DNA from: Phascolomyces articulosus
Taxonomy: Eukaryota; Mucoromycota; Mucoromycetes; Mucorales; Lichtheimiaceae
Reading direction: 5' to 3'
DNA: 64,000 nt
NCBI GenBank assembly: GCA_025677815.1
Contig: JAIXMP010000032.1
Location: forward strand, 248,001 to 312,000
The notes below the pieces were generated by a model. The model saw nothing but the letters and a program-made list of their open reading frames with translations. It was not told where the DNA came from and made no database searches. The number at the start of each line of letters is the position of its first letter. Position 1 is the stretch's first letter. This document shows, piece after piece, positions 24,081 to 37,055 of the stretch. The position numbers and the translations under genes are program-made.

Positions 24081-27072
24081 TTAATCAACTTGTAACTGTT
24101 TATGTTTGTCTTTTTCAAATTTCATACCACGGCGACTAATGGATTTTAAAATATTGACAAAAGATCGACTTAAACCACCCGGTCGATTAAATGCTTGTTG
24201 TTGTCGTATACGCATTCGTTTATAAATATCATTGATAGTACTCTCTGGACCATCGCATTCTCGTATTCTGTAATTCAATTTCCATACATCCGATTTCTTT
24301 TGTAATTCAACAGGTGTGTCGCTTGGGACATATTTACCATCGACAAAGGATCGCGTATTTAAAAAGTACATTGTCATGGGTTGATAAGGTTCATAAGTTG
24401 TATCATCGTTTTTGGTTTGGAAAAATTCATCATCATCGAGTGAATGGTTGTTTTCGTCTCCATCTTCTTCATCACGCATTATTGTTGAATGTTCGGTATC
24501 TACTTCTTCTTCTTCTCCTGCCAAGGTGGATTCCTCAATATTTTGTTGTAATTGCTTTTCATCAGAATCATCATCCAAATCAGGAAGTTGTTCTACAAAT
24601 ACATTCATGACCGTAGGGTGTGAATCAAAGGATATTCTTAAAGACTATATAGTATACATAAATCATTTCATTTGTTAATAAAAATAAGATGCGGGCTGAG
24701 AAAGCTCAACAATAAACACAATAAAGTTCTCGGAGTAACGAAGTGAATGGAAGGGGAGGGTGAGGTAGGGGCTGAAAAAAGAGCGGCATTACCTTCTTTG
24801 GATATTTCTCAGTTGCTTTATCTAATATGGCCTGAAACAATACAAGAACATTGCGGAACGATTCATTGCCCATATAACTACTACCAAAAAGTCGAACATC
24901 CATTTCTTCCCGAGATACATATTGGAATCCAAAGATTTTCCGAGTATTGTGATACGCAACAAAAATACCATCCATATGACCAATACGTACTTGGAAACTA
25001 TATTTGAGAAATGCAGATCTCAACATGTCAAAATATTCTCGTTCAAATGATTCAAATAAACCATGCGACCGTCGAAGTGAGTATCCCAAATAGTCCTATT
25101 ACATAGACATATTCATGAAAATGATGGTATGTTTATATGTTATATAAATATTAATGCAATGCATGTACGAAAAAAATAAAATAGCGTGTGTGCATGTTTA
25201 TGTATAAATGGAAAAGCATAACAACGACTTGGGGTCACTTTTTCCTCCCTCCCCTCCTTTTTTTTTATATGAAGAAAAACTTTTTATATATAAATAAACA
25301 AATACCTTATAGTTGCCTAAATCTAATCGTATAGGAACAGCGGCACGCGTTTTTAAATCAAATGTTTTTCTTGGTAGTCGTGGATCTTGACAATCTAATT
25401 GTGATCGTAAAAGAAACGCGCCAATCTATATGATATTTCCAATTCATCCAGCACATGAGGTAGTGCAAGTTAAAAACAACAACAACAAAATTATGTGCAG
25501 AATCTTATCGTAACAAGATAATTTTTTCTTTTACCTTTCCATATGCATATGTTTCGGGTTGATTGCGTTCATCTTCGGATATGGGAGTATCTGCATCTTT
25601 AAGATGGCGTTCATACTCAGAAGGTTCCAATGTCAATACTTTTTCCATCGATTTTCCCTTGTTTATATATATATATGTAATTGAATGAGTCATTTTCTCT
25701 CTCTCTCTCCCTCTGTTATACATTTTGATTATCATTGTCCTCTCCCACTCTCTTTCCTTTCGATCATTCTTACCAATATGGATAAAATGGTATCTTGAAT
25801 ATTATCCGCATCACTTTTAAAAGCATCTACAGCATAAACACCATCTCTCCAGATCAAATTAATGGAAGAAGGTGCTCTCGTGCCTCTGGTAAATTTGTTA
25901 CCCTATTCAAAATCATATGGTCAGTTACATATATATAAAAACAAATACGCAGTTCATCGCCACTTTCAAAAACACACGTGCCATATCTTTAAATTTGTGT
26001 GAAAAAATGGAAGTATCGACAGGTTTGGATTGTGAAATCAAAAAATAAAGTTGTGACAACATGCTAGAAACAGATGATGTGGATCCAATGTATCGTGTAT
26101 CATGTTTTCGTGCCATATCTAATAATTTCTATACAATGATTCAAAATGGAGCGTTAATCTTTTTTTTTTTTCCTTTCTCATTATCCATATCCATCCTTCT
26201 TTTTCTTTCTCTCTTTATTACCGAATCTTTGGATGATGTGATATAAGGTGTCAATGTCTCATAATCAAAATCTTCGGGTTGTGTGATATATTCCAGTGAT
26301 TCTGGAAAATTGAGTTTCTGTGTTCGTGGATCTCTCAAGTAATGTACACCCGGACTAAATAAAAAAAAAGAATTAGTCAAAATATAGGCATCCTGCCCAT
26401 ACATTCCTTCTATCCCTTTTCTTTTCTAAACAAAAAACTTACTTGAAAAGGACACGATCCAATCCATGGGCTAACTTGGCTACTTCAGGTTGTTCTGGTC
26501 CTTCAATTCCTATATAAAGACGAGCCGTCAGTTTTAAATATTTATAAGTTTTAATTCAGTAAAACTAAGCAAAAAGGATAACTTACGCTCATATTGTATA
26601 CTTCGATCTATTTTTCTCCACAAGTTAGGATTTGGAAACACTTTGGATTTCTTTTTAAGTTCACTTTTTGGTACAATGACGACATTGTCTACTTCTACGT
26701 CACGAATAAATGATTGTTCTGGTTCTAGTATATCTGCTACCGGTAACGGAGGCAAAGTAGTGCTTTCTGAATCTTGTTCTAGCCTTCGTTCTTGTTCCGC
26801 TTCCTATTTATTGTCATTGTTATTGTTCATTCCAATGAAGTTGCTTAGTCCAGAAAAAAAATTCAACGTTATACTTTTCCAAACAAAGAATCATTATGTC
26901 GTTTCAACTCTTCTAATCGTTGCAAATGAGCAGCTTGTGCTCTAAACGCTTCCCATGAATCCTGATTAGATCGAATGGTAGAAGCTGTTACATAATAACA
27001 CGATCGTTTTCGTAATAACGCGATCTGGCATGAATGGTATATATTTATTTTAGATCGTGATCCTGCAAGCAT
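24081..27072 (-). CDS. PET127: Mitochondrial RNA-processing protein PET127
   Basis: Pet127 is a mitochondrial membrane-associated protein needed for 5' processing and turnover of mitochondrial RNAs in yeast. Ten exons join in phase to give 677 residues: 27072-26875, 26803-26587, 26509-26443, 26354-26222, 26128-25949, 25902-25774, 25657-25535, 25425-25306, 25095-24793 and 24644-24081. The N-terminus (about 35 residues, rich in Arg, Lys, Ser, no acidic residues) looks like a mitochondrial presequence. The family core has KLAHGLDRVLFNPGVHYLRD, then MARKHDTRYIGSTSSVSSML at about 210, SSINLIWRDGVYAVDAFKSD, TFDLKTRAAVPIRLDL, and RIGHMDGIFVAYHNTRKIFG. This region is predicted to adopt a PD-(D/E)xK nuclease-like fold in the family. 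The final exon holds an acidic insert and a basic C-terminus. The exon 5 end was set at GTATTT (25948); a GTGGCG donor 15 nt upstream (25963) is a weaker alternative and also keeps frame. Confidence 0.9.
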
Positions 27073-27228
27073 TGGGGAGCCTTTTTTTTTTTTTTTGACA
27101 GAAACAGGAGGATGCAGGAAGTCTAAAGTGGCAAAAAAACAACAATGAATATGCTAAAACACTCTCAGCGGCTGAATATATTTGCCGAAAAAAAACAGAA
27201 CTACTAATGCTAGCTTTTTTTTTTTTTT

Positions 27229-27372
27229 ACAAGTATTTGATGCGCTTATTTTTTCATTGGGTATCATAAGGTAACCGTAAGAAGCGTCTACGTCTAGTTG
27301 AACAGTATTCAAGAACCACAAGTTGTTACGATCAGCAGGTACTAGTTCACAAGGAGTGAATCTTTCTCTCAA
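27229..27372 (-). pseudogene. Orphan coding-like fragment
   Basis: About 48 codons have good codon use and amino-acid composition, including RERFTPCELVPADRNNLWFL and VDASYGYLMIPNEK, before running into a T/A homopolymer. No start or stop context fits an intact gene, and no splice sites link it to PET127, whose ATG lies 157 bp downstream on the same strand. I do not recognise the family. It could be a stranded exon, a gene fragment or part of a transposon. Confidence 0.3.
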
Positions 27373-27959
27373 ACTAGAGTTGCTAATTTAATTTTCATTA
27401 TACTGTTGTATTGATACTGTGTGTGGTTCCTGTTTTGTATTTTCCAACCCACCCCAGGAAATTTCTTTACCTAAATATGTCGAATAACTTGAAACAATCT
27501 TAATAGCTTTACTATTATAATTTTTTGGTTGTATGAAGATCTTGTTTCATCATACTAAAAATCATGCTGTACAGCTTCACCAAACATATATTATTACACG
27601 ATTTCTTCGTCAAAATAAGTTCACGAAATATAGAAAAATAAACGGAGGAAATAATTTTTTGATAAGTGAGGAGGTTCCCTTCGAGACAAATGATACAGAA
27701 AATATTAAAGTCTGTCAAGTAGAGACTCTCATAATAATCAATATAATAAATAAAAGTGATAAAAATTAAGCTACGATGATATGTTTGTCGGTATAAAATA
27801 ACTTGTTTAATTAGAATAACAATGGAAAGTTTATTTGTCATTCTACCTTATAACGAAAAGAATTATATAGGAATCATGTAGCTGGTATCATTTATCAACC
27901 CGGATCAGCATAAAATGACAGTCTACATTTAAGGTTACACAAAAATTTGGCCTCCGGTC

Positions 27960-27968
27960 TATAAAATA
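27960..27968 (+). promoter_or_regulatory. TATA box of the F-box pseudogene
   Basis: TATAAAATA lies 78 bp before the ATG at 28046. The promoter seems intact although the coding sequence is broken. Confidence 0.55.
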
Positions 27969-28045
27969 CATGCATATTTATCCTGATTGTCCCTTTAGTT
28001 CTTTTTTGGTTGTCAACCTGATAACTACACACTCACACACATATA

Positions 28046-30119
28046 ATGTTTTCTACTGTTCTTTCACCATTCAATTTTTCTCTTTTTCCATTAGTCCGTC
28101 CAACTATGGAAAAAAATATAATTGATACACTTCCATTTGAAATCAAATGTGAAATATTTTCTCATGTCAAAAAGCGTGATTGCTTGGAATGCATGCGCGT
28201 ATGTCATGATTGGTTTTGCAATGTGCCAAAATACACGACAATGACACTTTGGAAAACGATTGACTTTGACAACCAAAATGGAGATTTCCGCGGAAAGAAA
28301 AATGCGTGTTTATTACAGTGTTTAGGTCCCCATGTGAAAACAATCGATGTTGCCTATGAACATATGCTGCCTATTTTTACTGAATTTATGAAACATGGTG
28401 GTTGTAATGTTGTTAATTTATGTAAGTACCTGATCTATATTATTCGTTGTTACTGACAGTTTTTTTTTTCATCTATACTCACATTTTTTTCTTTCTTTTC
28501 TTAAAAAATATAGCCATTGCACCTCGAACAGATCCACTCACTGGATTCTATGGCAAAACACGTAATAACCCTCAATTCTTTGATATCCTGAATACAATCG
28601 GCAGTCATATTGCTAAACTTGAATTGTACTGTATTCATGATATACCATTATTGCAATTGGCACGAGTTTGTCCGTTACTCAAAAATTTTAAGTTTCATTT
28701 GGATTATGATGTACTTCCTCATGAATACTTTGAGACAACAATGCAATATAATAATCCAAGAAATAGTCATCGCAAGCACCTTGATAATACAAGAAGCCAT
28801 CTTCATGGTCATCCGTTATTACCACATCTTCTCTTTCTTGAATTGGACAGTAAATTCAATTTCTATACAAGAATTACACCTTTCTTATCTCATTGTCCCA
28901 ACTTACGTATCATACACTTGTACCTCCATGATCCTGATCGAAGCATTCCGCGTCACGACTTTGACTTTGTACAGCTTTTGGTATTATGCCCACGTGTTTT
29001 CCGTCTTGAATGCTATCATGATTGTTTACCTTACGATAATTGCGACGACATAGACCTTTTGGAAAAACAAGTGGCGAACGAAGATACTAAACTCAACAAC
29101 ATCAAGAGTAGTCGCGGTAATACATCAAGTGGCTGTCGCCAAACTGGAGAATCAGGGGGATTCTCTCAGCTTATTTTCCATCATAACGAAAAAAGATTTC
29201 ACGCAAACAAAATGATCCCATTTTTAAAAAGAGTACAACATTCCTTGAAAATGCTGGTGATTTCAAATCCTCTCAACGAAATCAATGGCTGGTATCACTC
29301 GAACGATATCCGATAAGAAGCACTTCAAGCTTTAACAATTATCAAAGGCTGTTTCGGTGGTAACATGCTTGCTCCATCCTCTTTAGCACAGTTCATGGAT
29401 TTTTATTCTGAACAAAACACCATGGCGTTGGAAACCGTATCTTTACATATTCATTCTGATTCACTCAATGATCAAGTTATTACATCATTAAGTAATCTTC
29501 GTGGTCTCAAGTCCATTACCTTGAATTGTAGCAGTAATTTATGGAGACACCATCAACACACGTTTTCTGGCAATAGTCAACTTTTTAGTGGATTACGATA
29601 TTTGGAAGAAATTGATGTGGCCGGAAAACTGTTTATATCAGATCAATTACTTGAAGCTTTGGGTGTGTTATCATGCTTAAAAAGTGTTGTTTTAGATTAC
29701 GATAGTTATAATGATGATACTCATAGGAATTATGATGATGAAGATGGTAATGTCATAGCATTGGAAATGGTAATGATAACGACCACCACGCTCACACCAA
29801 CATTAACTTCCAATGGTTCGTGAAGTTTGCAGAAAACATTCGAAAGTATAATCACGGAAATTTGAAGACCTTGGTATTGAAACAGTTTCATGGTGTATTG
29901 GATAATGTCGTTTTGGAGGCCATTGGCAGTATTTCATCTTTGAAAAAATTAGCAATCGTTCAAACAAACGGTATTTCTTTGGATGCATTACAAAAATTTG
30001 GTGAAACGGTCAATGAAAGATATGACGAAGGGCAAGGTGAACTGGGTCATAACGTTGAAGTTCATATTCAAGAGTGTCATGGCGTTACTGTTTCTTATCT
30101 TCAAACAGTACTTGATTGA
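28046..30119 (+). pseudogene. F-box/LRR-like gene with in-frame stop and frameshift
   Basis: Exon 1 (28046-28421) and exon 2 (from 28514) are joined by a canonical 92-nt intron (GTAAGT...TATAG) in phase. The N-terminus contains an F-box at about residues 21-65, with IIDTLPFEIKCEIFSHVKKR and CLECMRVCHDWFCNVPKYTT, the Skp1-binding module of SCF ubiquitin ligases. Downstream are irregular leucine-rich repeats, for example HIAKLELYCIHDIPLLQLAR and HCPNLRIIHLYLHDP. The frame is interrupted by TAA at 29314-29316. Coding resemblance continues in the same frame (EALQALTIIKGCFGG to about 29760) and then shifts by one base near 29755-29775. After the shift the repeats continue (NINFQWFVKFAENIRKYNHG, LKTLVLKQFHGVLDNVVLEA) to TGA at 30117-30119. 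Without the breaks the protein would be about 660 residues, close to the intact F-box protein at 35049-37055. A recent pseudogene, a truncated 391-residue product, or sequencing errors are the alternatives. Confidence 0.8.
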
Positions 30120-32383
30120 AACGAGACCACAATAATAATATCAGTAATAATATATGAGTAGCTGATTATATTACGTAACTATTCTAATTTTTCAGGGCAA
30201 AAAAAAAAAAATAACTATAGCAATATCCACAAGATCTTTAATAGATATAATTGGACAAGAACAGCATCATAATTCAAAAACAACTATAATATAAATCGTA
30301 AATCAAGTTAATATTAGTACCGAAAAACAAGACTTTTTATTATTCTACGGATGGATGCTTATAAGAAAGGCGATGTTTTTTATAAGTGAGTAATAACATA
30401 TTTTATTACCAATATTCAATAAAATTATGATTGCAAAACAACATGGATTATTATCAATGAAAGTGTTTCCTAATGTAGAGGACTGAAAAAAAATATATAT
30501 AAATATTAAAATGTATAAATTTGAATCGTGGTCCACATAAAGTAGATACTTATATATATATTGGGCGTGAGAGGAGCAGTGGTCTAGATTTTTTTTAAAG
30601 GTTGGACTCATCAAACATATAGATGAGGGGATAAATTAATTGTTGTTTATTTGAATGTATTTATATTTTAATTACAGTCTTCCACATTAATAAAATATAA
30701 ATTTTAACCTATATCTTAATTACTCTTATTAAATAAGTTATGCAGTTGTTTTTTATTACATGAAGAGAAGTGTCTCTTGTTTTGTACTGTTTATATACTA
30801 CAAAAGAATGCATTTTTTTTCGGTTATAGTATTCTCTAAAGTCTGAAAATCATTTGATTGTCTCTTGTACCTTTTTTATATATCACTGCATTGCTTGTTG
30901 GAATATAGTTTAGAAACAGTAAGAGTCATTGAGTTTATGATGATACACTAGTAGTTAAGCAATATGACTTATCTATTAATCTGAGTACCCAATCTGACAT
31001 TTCCTTTTGACTTGAAAATTGTATCATATTGAATAAACTTAACTGTTTTCTTCACAAGGTCGAATACCAGCAGATTTGATTTTGATATTCAAGTTCATTT
31101 AATTATCCTTTCGGAAAAACTTTTCCTGGAAAGACATTCTTATCTGATCATAAGCTCTCCTATTTGTATAGTATGTGGTCCATATGAGCCAATCAGTTTA
31201 TAAACTTAATGTTGAATTTTGATCAACTTGTTAATTCTGTAGGTGTTTACAAAGTCATAAAAAAAAATGCTTGCATTGTAAAATAAAACAAAACCATGAA
31301 TTCCACTTGGAGAATTCTTTCAAAAGATAATATTTTGTAACTCTCATATCATCTACTACCAAGGGTTCACTATTGTTAATTTGTTCACTATTTAGTAGAT
31401 ATCGTATTATCTGAAAACTGTTTTAGAAGCTCGTATTGTTGGATGAAATTTTGCCAGTCAACCTTCCTTATATCTACCATGAAACGTTCAATGACTTGCC
31501 ATATATTACGTGAAACTCATGGTTTAGAACCTGTTGGCTCATAATGGATATTATATCGATTGATCGGACAGATATCAGGTGTCTCATTCATCTTATAATA
31601 ATTCCAAGTAAAAGATAATAATATTTGCTGACCAGAATAATTGTAATAGGCAAAAAGTATTCTTTCTTTTCATACTTTATTAATATGAGGGCTTTATCTG
31701 TGCTATTAGAATAAATTATAAAGATCGAAAGCTTTTTTTTGTACTTTGTTGTTCTTGCTGTTGTTGTGCTATTTTTCTAATTATCGTAAAAAATGTAATT
31801 TGGGCCGTTGGTGCTTAAAGAATCACACAATAAAAGTGAGAGCTTTTCTACTTTTGTCAGAATTATTGTATCATATCATTGTAAAGTAATTATAATTCGT
31901 CAGTTTGCACTTTAAGCAGAGAAAATTACTACATATTCAGACTAGGTGGAAAGAAATCTATTCTTAAAATGAGTAAAAAAAAAAAAGATATAGTGCTGTT
32001 CACGCATACATCAAAAGATTATGTTCTGAATTAAATATATAATAATCAAAAGGTCATTTAAGTTTATACATATATATTCGTGTGATAAAAACTAACAATA
32101 GCTTTGTAAGACATTCAACAAAGATGGCTTGTATTTTTATTATTTATCCATTAGTTTTTATCATGGAAAAGGGCTGATGCGTTATGCTTAACAACTTTAT
32201 CATTGTTCATCTAATAGCATTCAAATTCTATAAATATTTATATATGAAGATTTATCATAGTGTAAAAAGTAGCAATCTATAAATAATAAATATGCCGCCA
32301 AAAGTCACCGTTGCACGTACTAAAGAAATCTCGTGATCATGGAGTCACAGACACTAAACCCCTCGTTCCTAAATATCCTATTT
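30120..32383. other. Intergenic, no supported gene
   Basis: 2.3 kb of AT-rich DNA with only short AT-driven open frames. Just before the sulfotransferase promoter is a short start-like frame (about 32292-32336, MPPKVTVARTKEIS then stop), which lies upstream of the TATA box and is not called. Confidence 0.5.
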
Positions 32384-32395
32384 TATATAAAAAGG
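32384..32395 (+). promoter_or_regulatory. TATA box of the sulfotransferase gene
   Basis: TATATAAAAAGG lies 59 bp before ATG 32454 and is followed by a CT-rich leader (32407-32430). Confidence 0.65.
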
Positions 32396-32453
32396 TGTTT
32401 ACCAGATTCCATTTTTCTTCCTTCCTTCATCATCGATACAAGATCTATCAATT

Positions 32454-33295
32454 ATGGCACCCTTAAAAGTTATTGGAGCTGGATTGGATCGTACAGGAAC
32501 AGACGGTTTATCCGTTGCTTTAGACATCCTTGGGTAATCATCCACCGAGTTTTCTTTTCAATGTTTTATAAACATTACTACTTTTGATGCAAGAACGCTA
32601 AAACACAACCCATTGTAATTCAGATATAAAACCCATCATATGCGTCATCTATACTTTGGACAAGGTGATCCTGATCTTTTCAAAAAAGCTTATGAACAAC
32701 CCGAAAATCCAATTGATTGGAATGCTGTATACCAAGATTTTGATGCTGCTATTGGAACGTAAGTAGCATCATCACTCCATCCTCACATTCTCTTTTATCT
32801 GATCCATTCAATTTCAACAAATCTTACCCTATCTATAGACCATCGGTTATTTTTCTAGAACGTTTAATGAAACAATACCCAGAGGCAAAAATTATCCTAA
32901 CTGTTCGCGATCCCGATGCATGGTATGAATCAGTAAAGAGTACCATTTATCAAATGACCCATCAACCCGCTAAAGCATCGACACCGAAACATATTTTACA
33001 AATTCGCGAAATGGCCCATGCCATTGTATTAGATGGATCGTTTGGAAAACCAGCCGAGTTTTTAAATGCACAAGCAATGAAGGAAAAGTTTCTTCAACAT
33101 AACGCGTGGGTCAGAAAACATGTGCCTGCTGATAAATTGCTGGTGATGGAATTGGGTAAAGATAGTCAATGGGATAAATTATGTGCCTTTCTTGGACAAC
33201 CTATTCCGGAAGTTTCATACCCAAAGACAAATTCTAAACAAGAATTGTTGCAGAGAGTTAAAGCTAGAGATTTTGATAAAAAGAACAGCTTGTAA
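32454..33295 (+). CDS. P-loop sulfotransferase-like protein
   Basis: Three exons (32454-32533, 32624-32758, 32839-33295) join in phase to give 223 residues. The N-terminus KVIGAGLDRTGTDGLSVALD (about residues 5-24) is the 5'-phosphosulfate-binding loop of the short sulfotransferase family common in fungi and animals (relatives read GxGFGRTGTxSL). AAIGTPSVIFLERLMKQYPE and AKIILTVRDPDAWYESVKST contain the conserved VRDP segment; Arg95 and the following serine at about 101 match the 3'-phosphate-binding site. The C-terminal part includes LLVMELGKDSQWDKLCAFLG and ends in a basic tail. The family uses PAPS as sulfate donor; the acceptor is unknown. It lacks a signal peptide, so it is probably cytosolic. 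The P-loop has Leu-Asp where relatives usually have Phe-Gly, a possible substrate-specific difference. Confidence 0.85.
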
Positions 33296-35048
33296 ATTCC
33301 AATAAACAATTGGTGTATTATTTGATTATTATATCGATGAGTTTGTTATGGTGAAACTTTATAATAGTAGTAAAGCTAAGCCCAAAGTCGTGATACAAGT
33401 GATGTCTTGATGTGCAATAAAGATATCGAAAAAGATGCAACCAATGAATGACTTAAGACAAAGCCAAAGTGTAATAATACGGTAATAATATATATTGTTT
33501 TTATAGTTGGTAGTTGTTTATCTTTTTCCCGTCTTTTACAATTATTCTTTCATTCAAGGCTTAAAAGTGATATTACGAAAAAAATAATGTGTATTATCAC
33601 CACCAAGAATGTATAATGAAAATGTATAAACAAAATTGTTAATCAGTAAAGTAGCATTAAATGTACTATGTATATTGTATATGAGAGAGTCCAGTGCCAG
33701 ATTGCAAACCTAGAGGGAGAACTTTTACCAGAACCGAGCCATTTCAAACTTAATCAAAAAGGAGGATTGTTACCCTGTTCTTGGGTATATACTATATTTA
33801 TCTTTTTTTCTTATAAATCATAGTCCTTTCACAGCACAATAGAGTACAGTTCTAATAACTATTTTTTTTAAAACAGACAGTGATCCACCATCTAAATTTT
33901 CTTGTTAGTCCGAGTATCTGGTGTGCGACGTGTTCTTAGATCTGATATCCATAAACAATATTGTATGTTATCCTGTTCTTGGAATCAATCAGAAAAAATT
34001 GTGAATCAAGGAATATTATAGCGCAACACAAAATAATAACTTCAAGACGATTAAGAAACAGTTCTTATAACAAGCTCTACTATCTGTCTCGTGAAATATG
34101 AAAAACCTATTCAATAAGGTTGCAAAGGTTTTTGCATACGATAAATATGATACGACCAGAGATGTATCGATCAAGATAACCCAGAAGAGAAGGTGCGTGA
34201 GATAAATCAAACACATAAAATTATAGACATGCTAATTGTACACTGACGTTAGTACCAGAGCTGAAAAAAAAACAAAAACAAATTTACCCCAATGGATATT
34301 CTAATAGCCTGTGGTACTTTCTTGTGCTTAATTGAATAAACGTTCATGGACTTTTCAAGAGACTTATATATCTAAGGAACTGCTTAACATGGGTTATAAT
34401 GCCTATTTATATAGTAAATGATACATGGAAGGACTAAATCTAGTAGGTGATAAGAATGGCTTATTTTCTGGCGACCGGAAGTCAATTGCTATGTACAAAG
34501 GTTATTATATATATTATGAATAATAAGTTCGTGAATCAAAATAGTTTTGGAGGACAGACGTTATAATCCTATTCAGCTCTCAAAAGGTTACGAAAAACTG
34601 CTATCACAGCCTGATATTCAGCAAACAAATGTACTATTGCACCGATGCTCTTATATACACTGTGTGTAAAATTTTCCTAATGGAATGCAAGTACAGTCTT
34701 ATAGCTAGCATGTACGTGACATAACAAATTCGAACCCGCACGGCAGATTTTTTTTTGCTCTAATCAACATGTTTCCAAATATTTTGCATTTTCGATTGTA
34801 CGACATGACAATTCGGTTTTATCCAAAAAAAAAAAAGCTGGACAGATAAAATAATGATAAAATAGAAACAATAACGTAAACCAAAAAATAGTTGTTGATA
34901 TTAGAAACAATAATAAATAAATAGCTTATCTTTTTTTTTTTTTTTTAAAAAAAAGTATTATTATACATGTTTAAATGGTAATGTACATTGTATATCAACC
35001 AAATGTTTTATTATTATAGTCAACAATAAAATACACCAATTCCATCAA
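33296..35048. other. Intergenic, no supported gene
   Basis: 1.75 kb of AT-rich sequence between the sulfotransferase and the stop of the leftward F-box gene. Homopolymer runs occur near 34820 and 34930. No coding resemblance, tRNA or transposon end is seen. Confidence 0.5.
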
Positions 35049-37055
35049 TTATACTCCTCTTTCTGTTCTAAATTCTACCTCCGTTATCTTTCTCTTGATA
35101 GTAACAGCACCAGGGACTTGTCCAACTTCATCTCTTTTTTCCACTATATAACTCCAATGATTTGCAATTTCATCCATTGTACCTTGGAACAAAGTTTCCA
35201 ATCTTTGATTAATTTGATCGGTTTCCATCCCCTGATATTCATAAAAAGAAATTTCCAAATTCTCCAACGGTCGTATTAAGAAGTAATCATTGTTTTCTCT
35301 TGCATAAGCTGTTGGATTTTTTCGTTGTCGATTAAAACAATACTGTCGAACACTGACAAATTTATTCATATGATCATAGCCATCATAATCAAATGTGGCA
35401 CTTCGTAGTGTGACACGTTCCAAATATCCCATTTCTCTTCCCATAAATGACAATACCCTTGAATCCATGGCTCGACGTACTGAATCCAATGTGATTCCCC
35501 GTAAATAATTTCCACCTCTTTCTTCTTCAATTGCCGTTTGTTGTTGGTGTAGAAGATATCGTTGTTGCTGATGTTCAAGAAACGACAACATGCCATCATC
35601 TGTAATTAAATACGTATTATCCAAAATAATATCTTGTAAGGATAGACATGTTACGCCAATCAATGACAATAAGGTATCATTGAGACTGATATTCAAATTA
35701 GATAAGACAAGGTGCGTCAAATGGTTGCTATTTATGGAATCCCATCGTCGAAAGACGGAGAGCATGGTGTCAGAAACCAAGTCAGGGGGTGCAAAGTCAT
35801 TGTTTCTGAGTTTGAGATGTTTTAATGAAGGAAATGGTAATGTCGATATGTGGTTTAATATATAATTATTGACGACGCCTGCACCTGCAAAATCCAAAGT
35901 AACAAGTTCTTGATGGAATGCATCCATGAGAGGTTCACATATACGACGTGCTGTTAGAGCAAAGTTATGTTGATGAATCACAAGGTGTTGTAATCCTCGT
36001 CTTCGTTGTTGTTGTGTTAGTAGTGTTATTTCTTCCATTGATGATGATATCGATGACGATGATGAGAATGATGATAAACTGGATGGTGAACTAGGTCGTG
36101 GTGATGGTGTAGTAATAGAAGCAACCAATTTTTCATCACGGATAATACCATGCTGACCATGATTCATGATCACTTTATGCATTTCTGGGATTCGTTCACC
36201 ACCACGTACATTTTCGAAAATAACCAGTATTTCCAGACCAGGACAATGGTCACGGATCATATCAGCAAGATGGGCTCCTTGGACTTGTAAATGAGCAATA
36301 TTCAAGGAGAGATAGCGGAGGTTCGGTACTGCCTTTAGATATGGGCTTGGATCAAAACTTCTAAATTCCTCCATATTATGGAATCGAAGCGACATTGCCA
36401 ATAATGAATCATGTTTTAATCCTACCGCATCTGTTGGATTATAGCGTCCATCCTCAACAAATACACATCCATTGAAATCCAACTTGATAAGATTTGGGCA
36501 TTGTTTTAATAAGGTATCAGGTCCAACATTGTTTCTGAAATTTCCAAGTCCTGCGATTTTGATGTCCGTTAATGCGTCTTTGCTCGTTTGTACTAAGGTT
36601 TCAAGTTGTTCTTTGGAAAATTCAGGTACTGCCAAATCCACTATGTATTATAAATTCTCAACAAAATGAACAAATGTTATATATATATACGGTTTCTTCT
36701 AACCCTCTACTTTTGTTATCCTAAACCAACCTTTGGAAATCAAATGAAATTGATGTTTATAGATAAAATAAAGGGTATTGGATAAATAAGAATGATTAAA
36801 ATAATGGACTCGTATTTTTTTTACCGAGCCACTTTCAATAAAGGGCGCGTAAGGAAGCATATCTGGTACAATAGAACAATGATGGTGGATGGGTAACGAT
36901 TTCCATTGCGGTTGCCAATTCAATACAGTATAACGCCACGATTGACACACTTGGGCCATTTGCCAACGTTCCTGGAATGACAAGTATTGAAATATTTCAT
37001 TGTGAACTTCAGTAGGTAAAGTAGGCAAGATTTTGACAAAAAGATCTTGCACCAT
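35049..37055 (-). CDS. F-box/leucine-rich-repeat protein
   Basis: Two exons (37055-36731 and 36640-35049) join in phase to give 638 residues. The donor is GTTGGT, a non-standard but accepted variant, and is the only one that keeps frame into the second exon. The F-box occupies about residues 8-50 (ILPTLPTEVHNEIFQYLSFQ and ERWQMAQVCQSWRYTVLNW). The rest is a series of irregular leucine-rich repeats. Examples are LLKQCPNLIKLDFNGCVFVE, YLKAVPNLRYLSLNIAHLQV, ELVTLDFAGAGVVNNYILNH and FPSLKHLKLRNNDFAP. They are interrupted by a Ser-rich loop near residue 300. The protein should act as substrate receptor of an SCF (Skp1-Cullin-F-box) ubiquitin ligase; the substrate is unknown. Architecture and size match the broken F-box gene at 28046, so the two may be diverged paralogues. 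Confidence 0.88.

Larger units (their letters stand above)
27073..28045. other. Divergent spacer between PET127 and the F-box pseudogene
   Basis: 973 bp that should hold the upstream regions of both genes. A coding-like fragment at 27229-27372 (-) is listed separately. A TATA box for the rightward gene is at 27960. Confidence 0.5.

Noticed and set aside
32292..32336. Start-like mini frame (MPPKVTVARTKEIS) before the sulfotransferase
   Set aside because: It lies upstream of the sulfotransferase TATA box and stops after 14 codons, so it is neither an upstream ORF of that mRNA nor a gene on its own.
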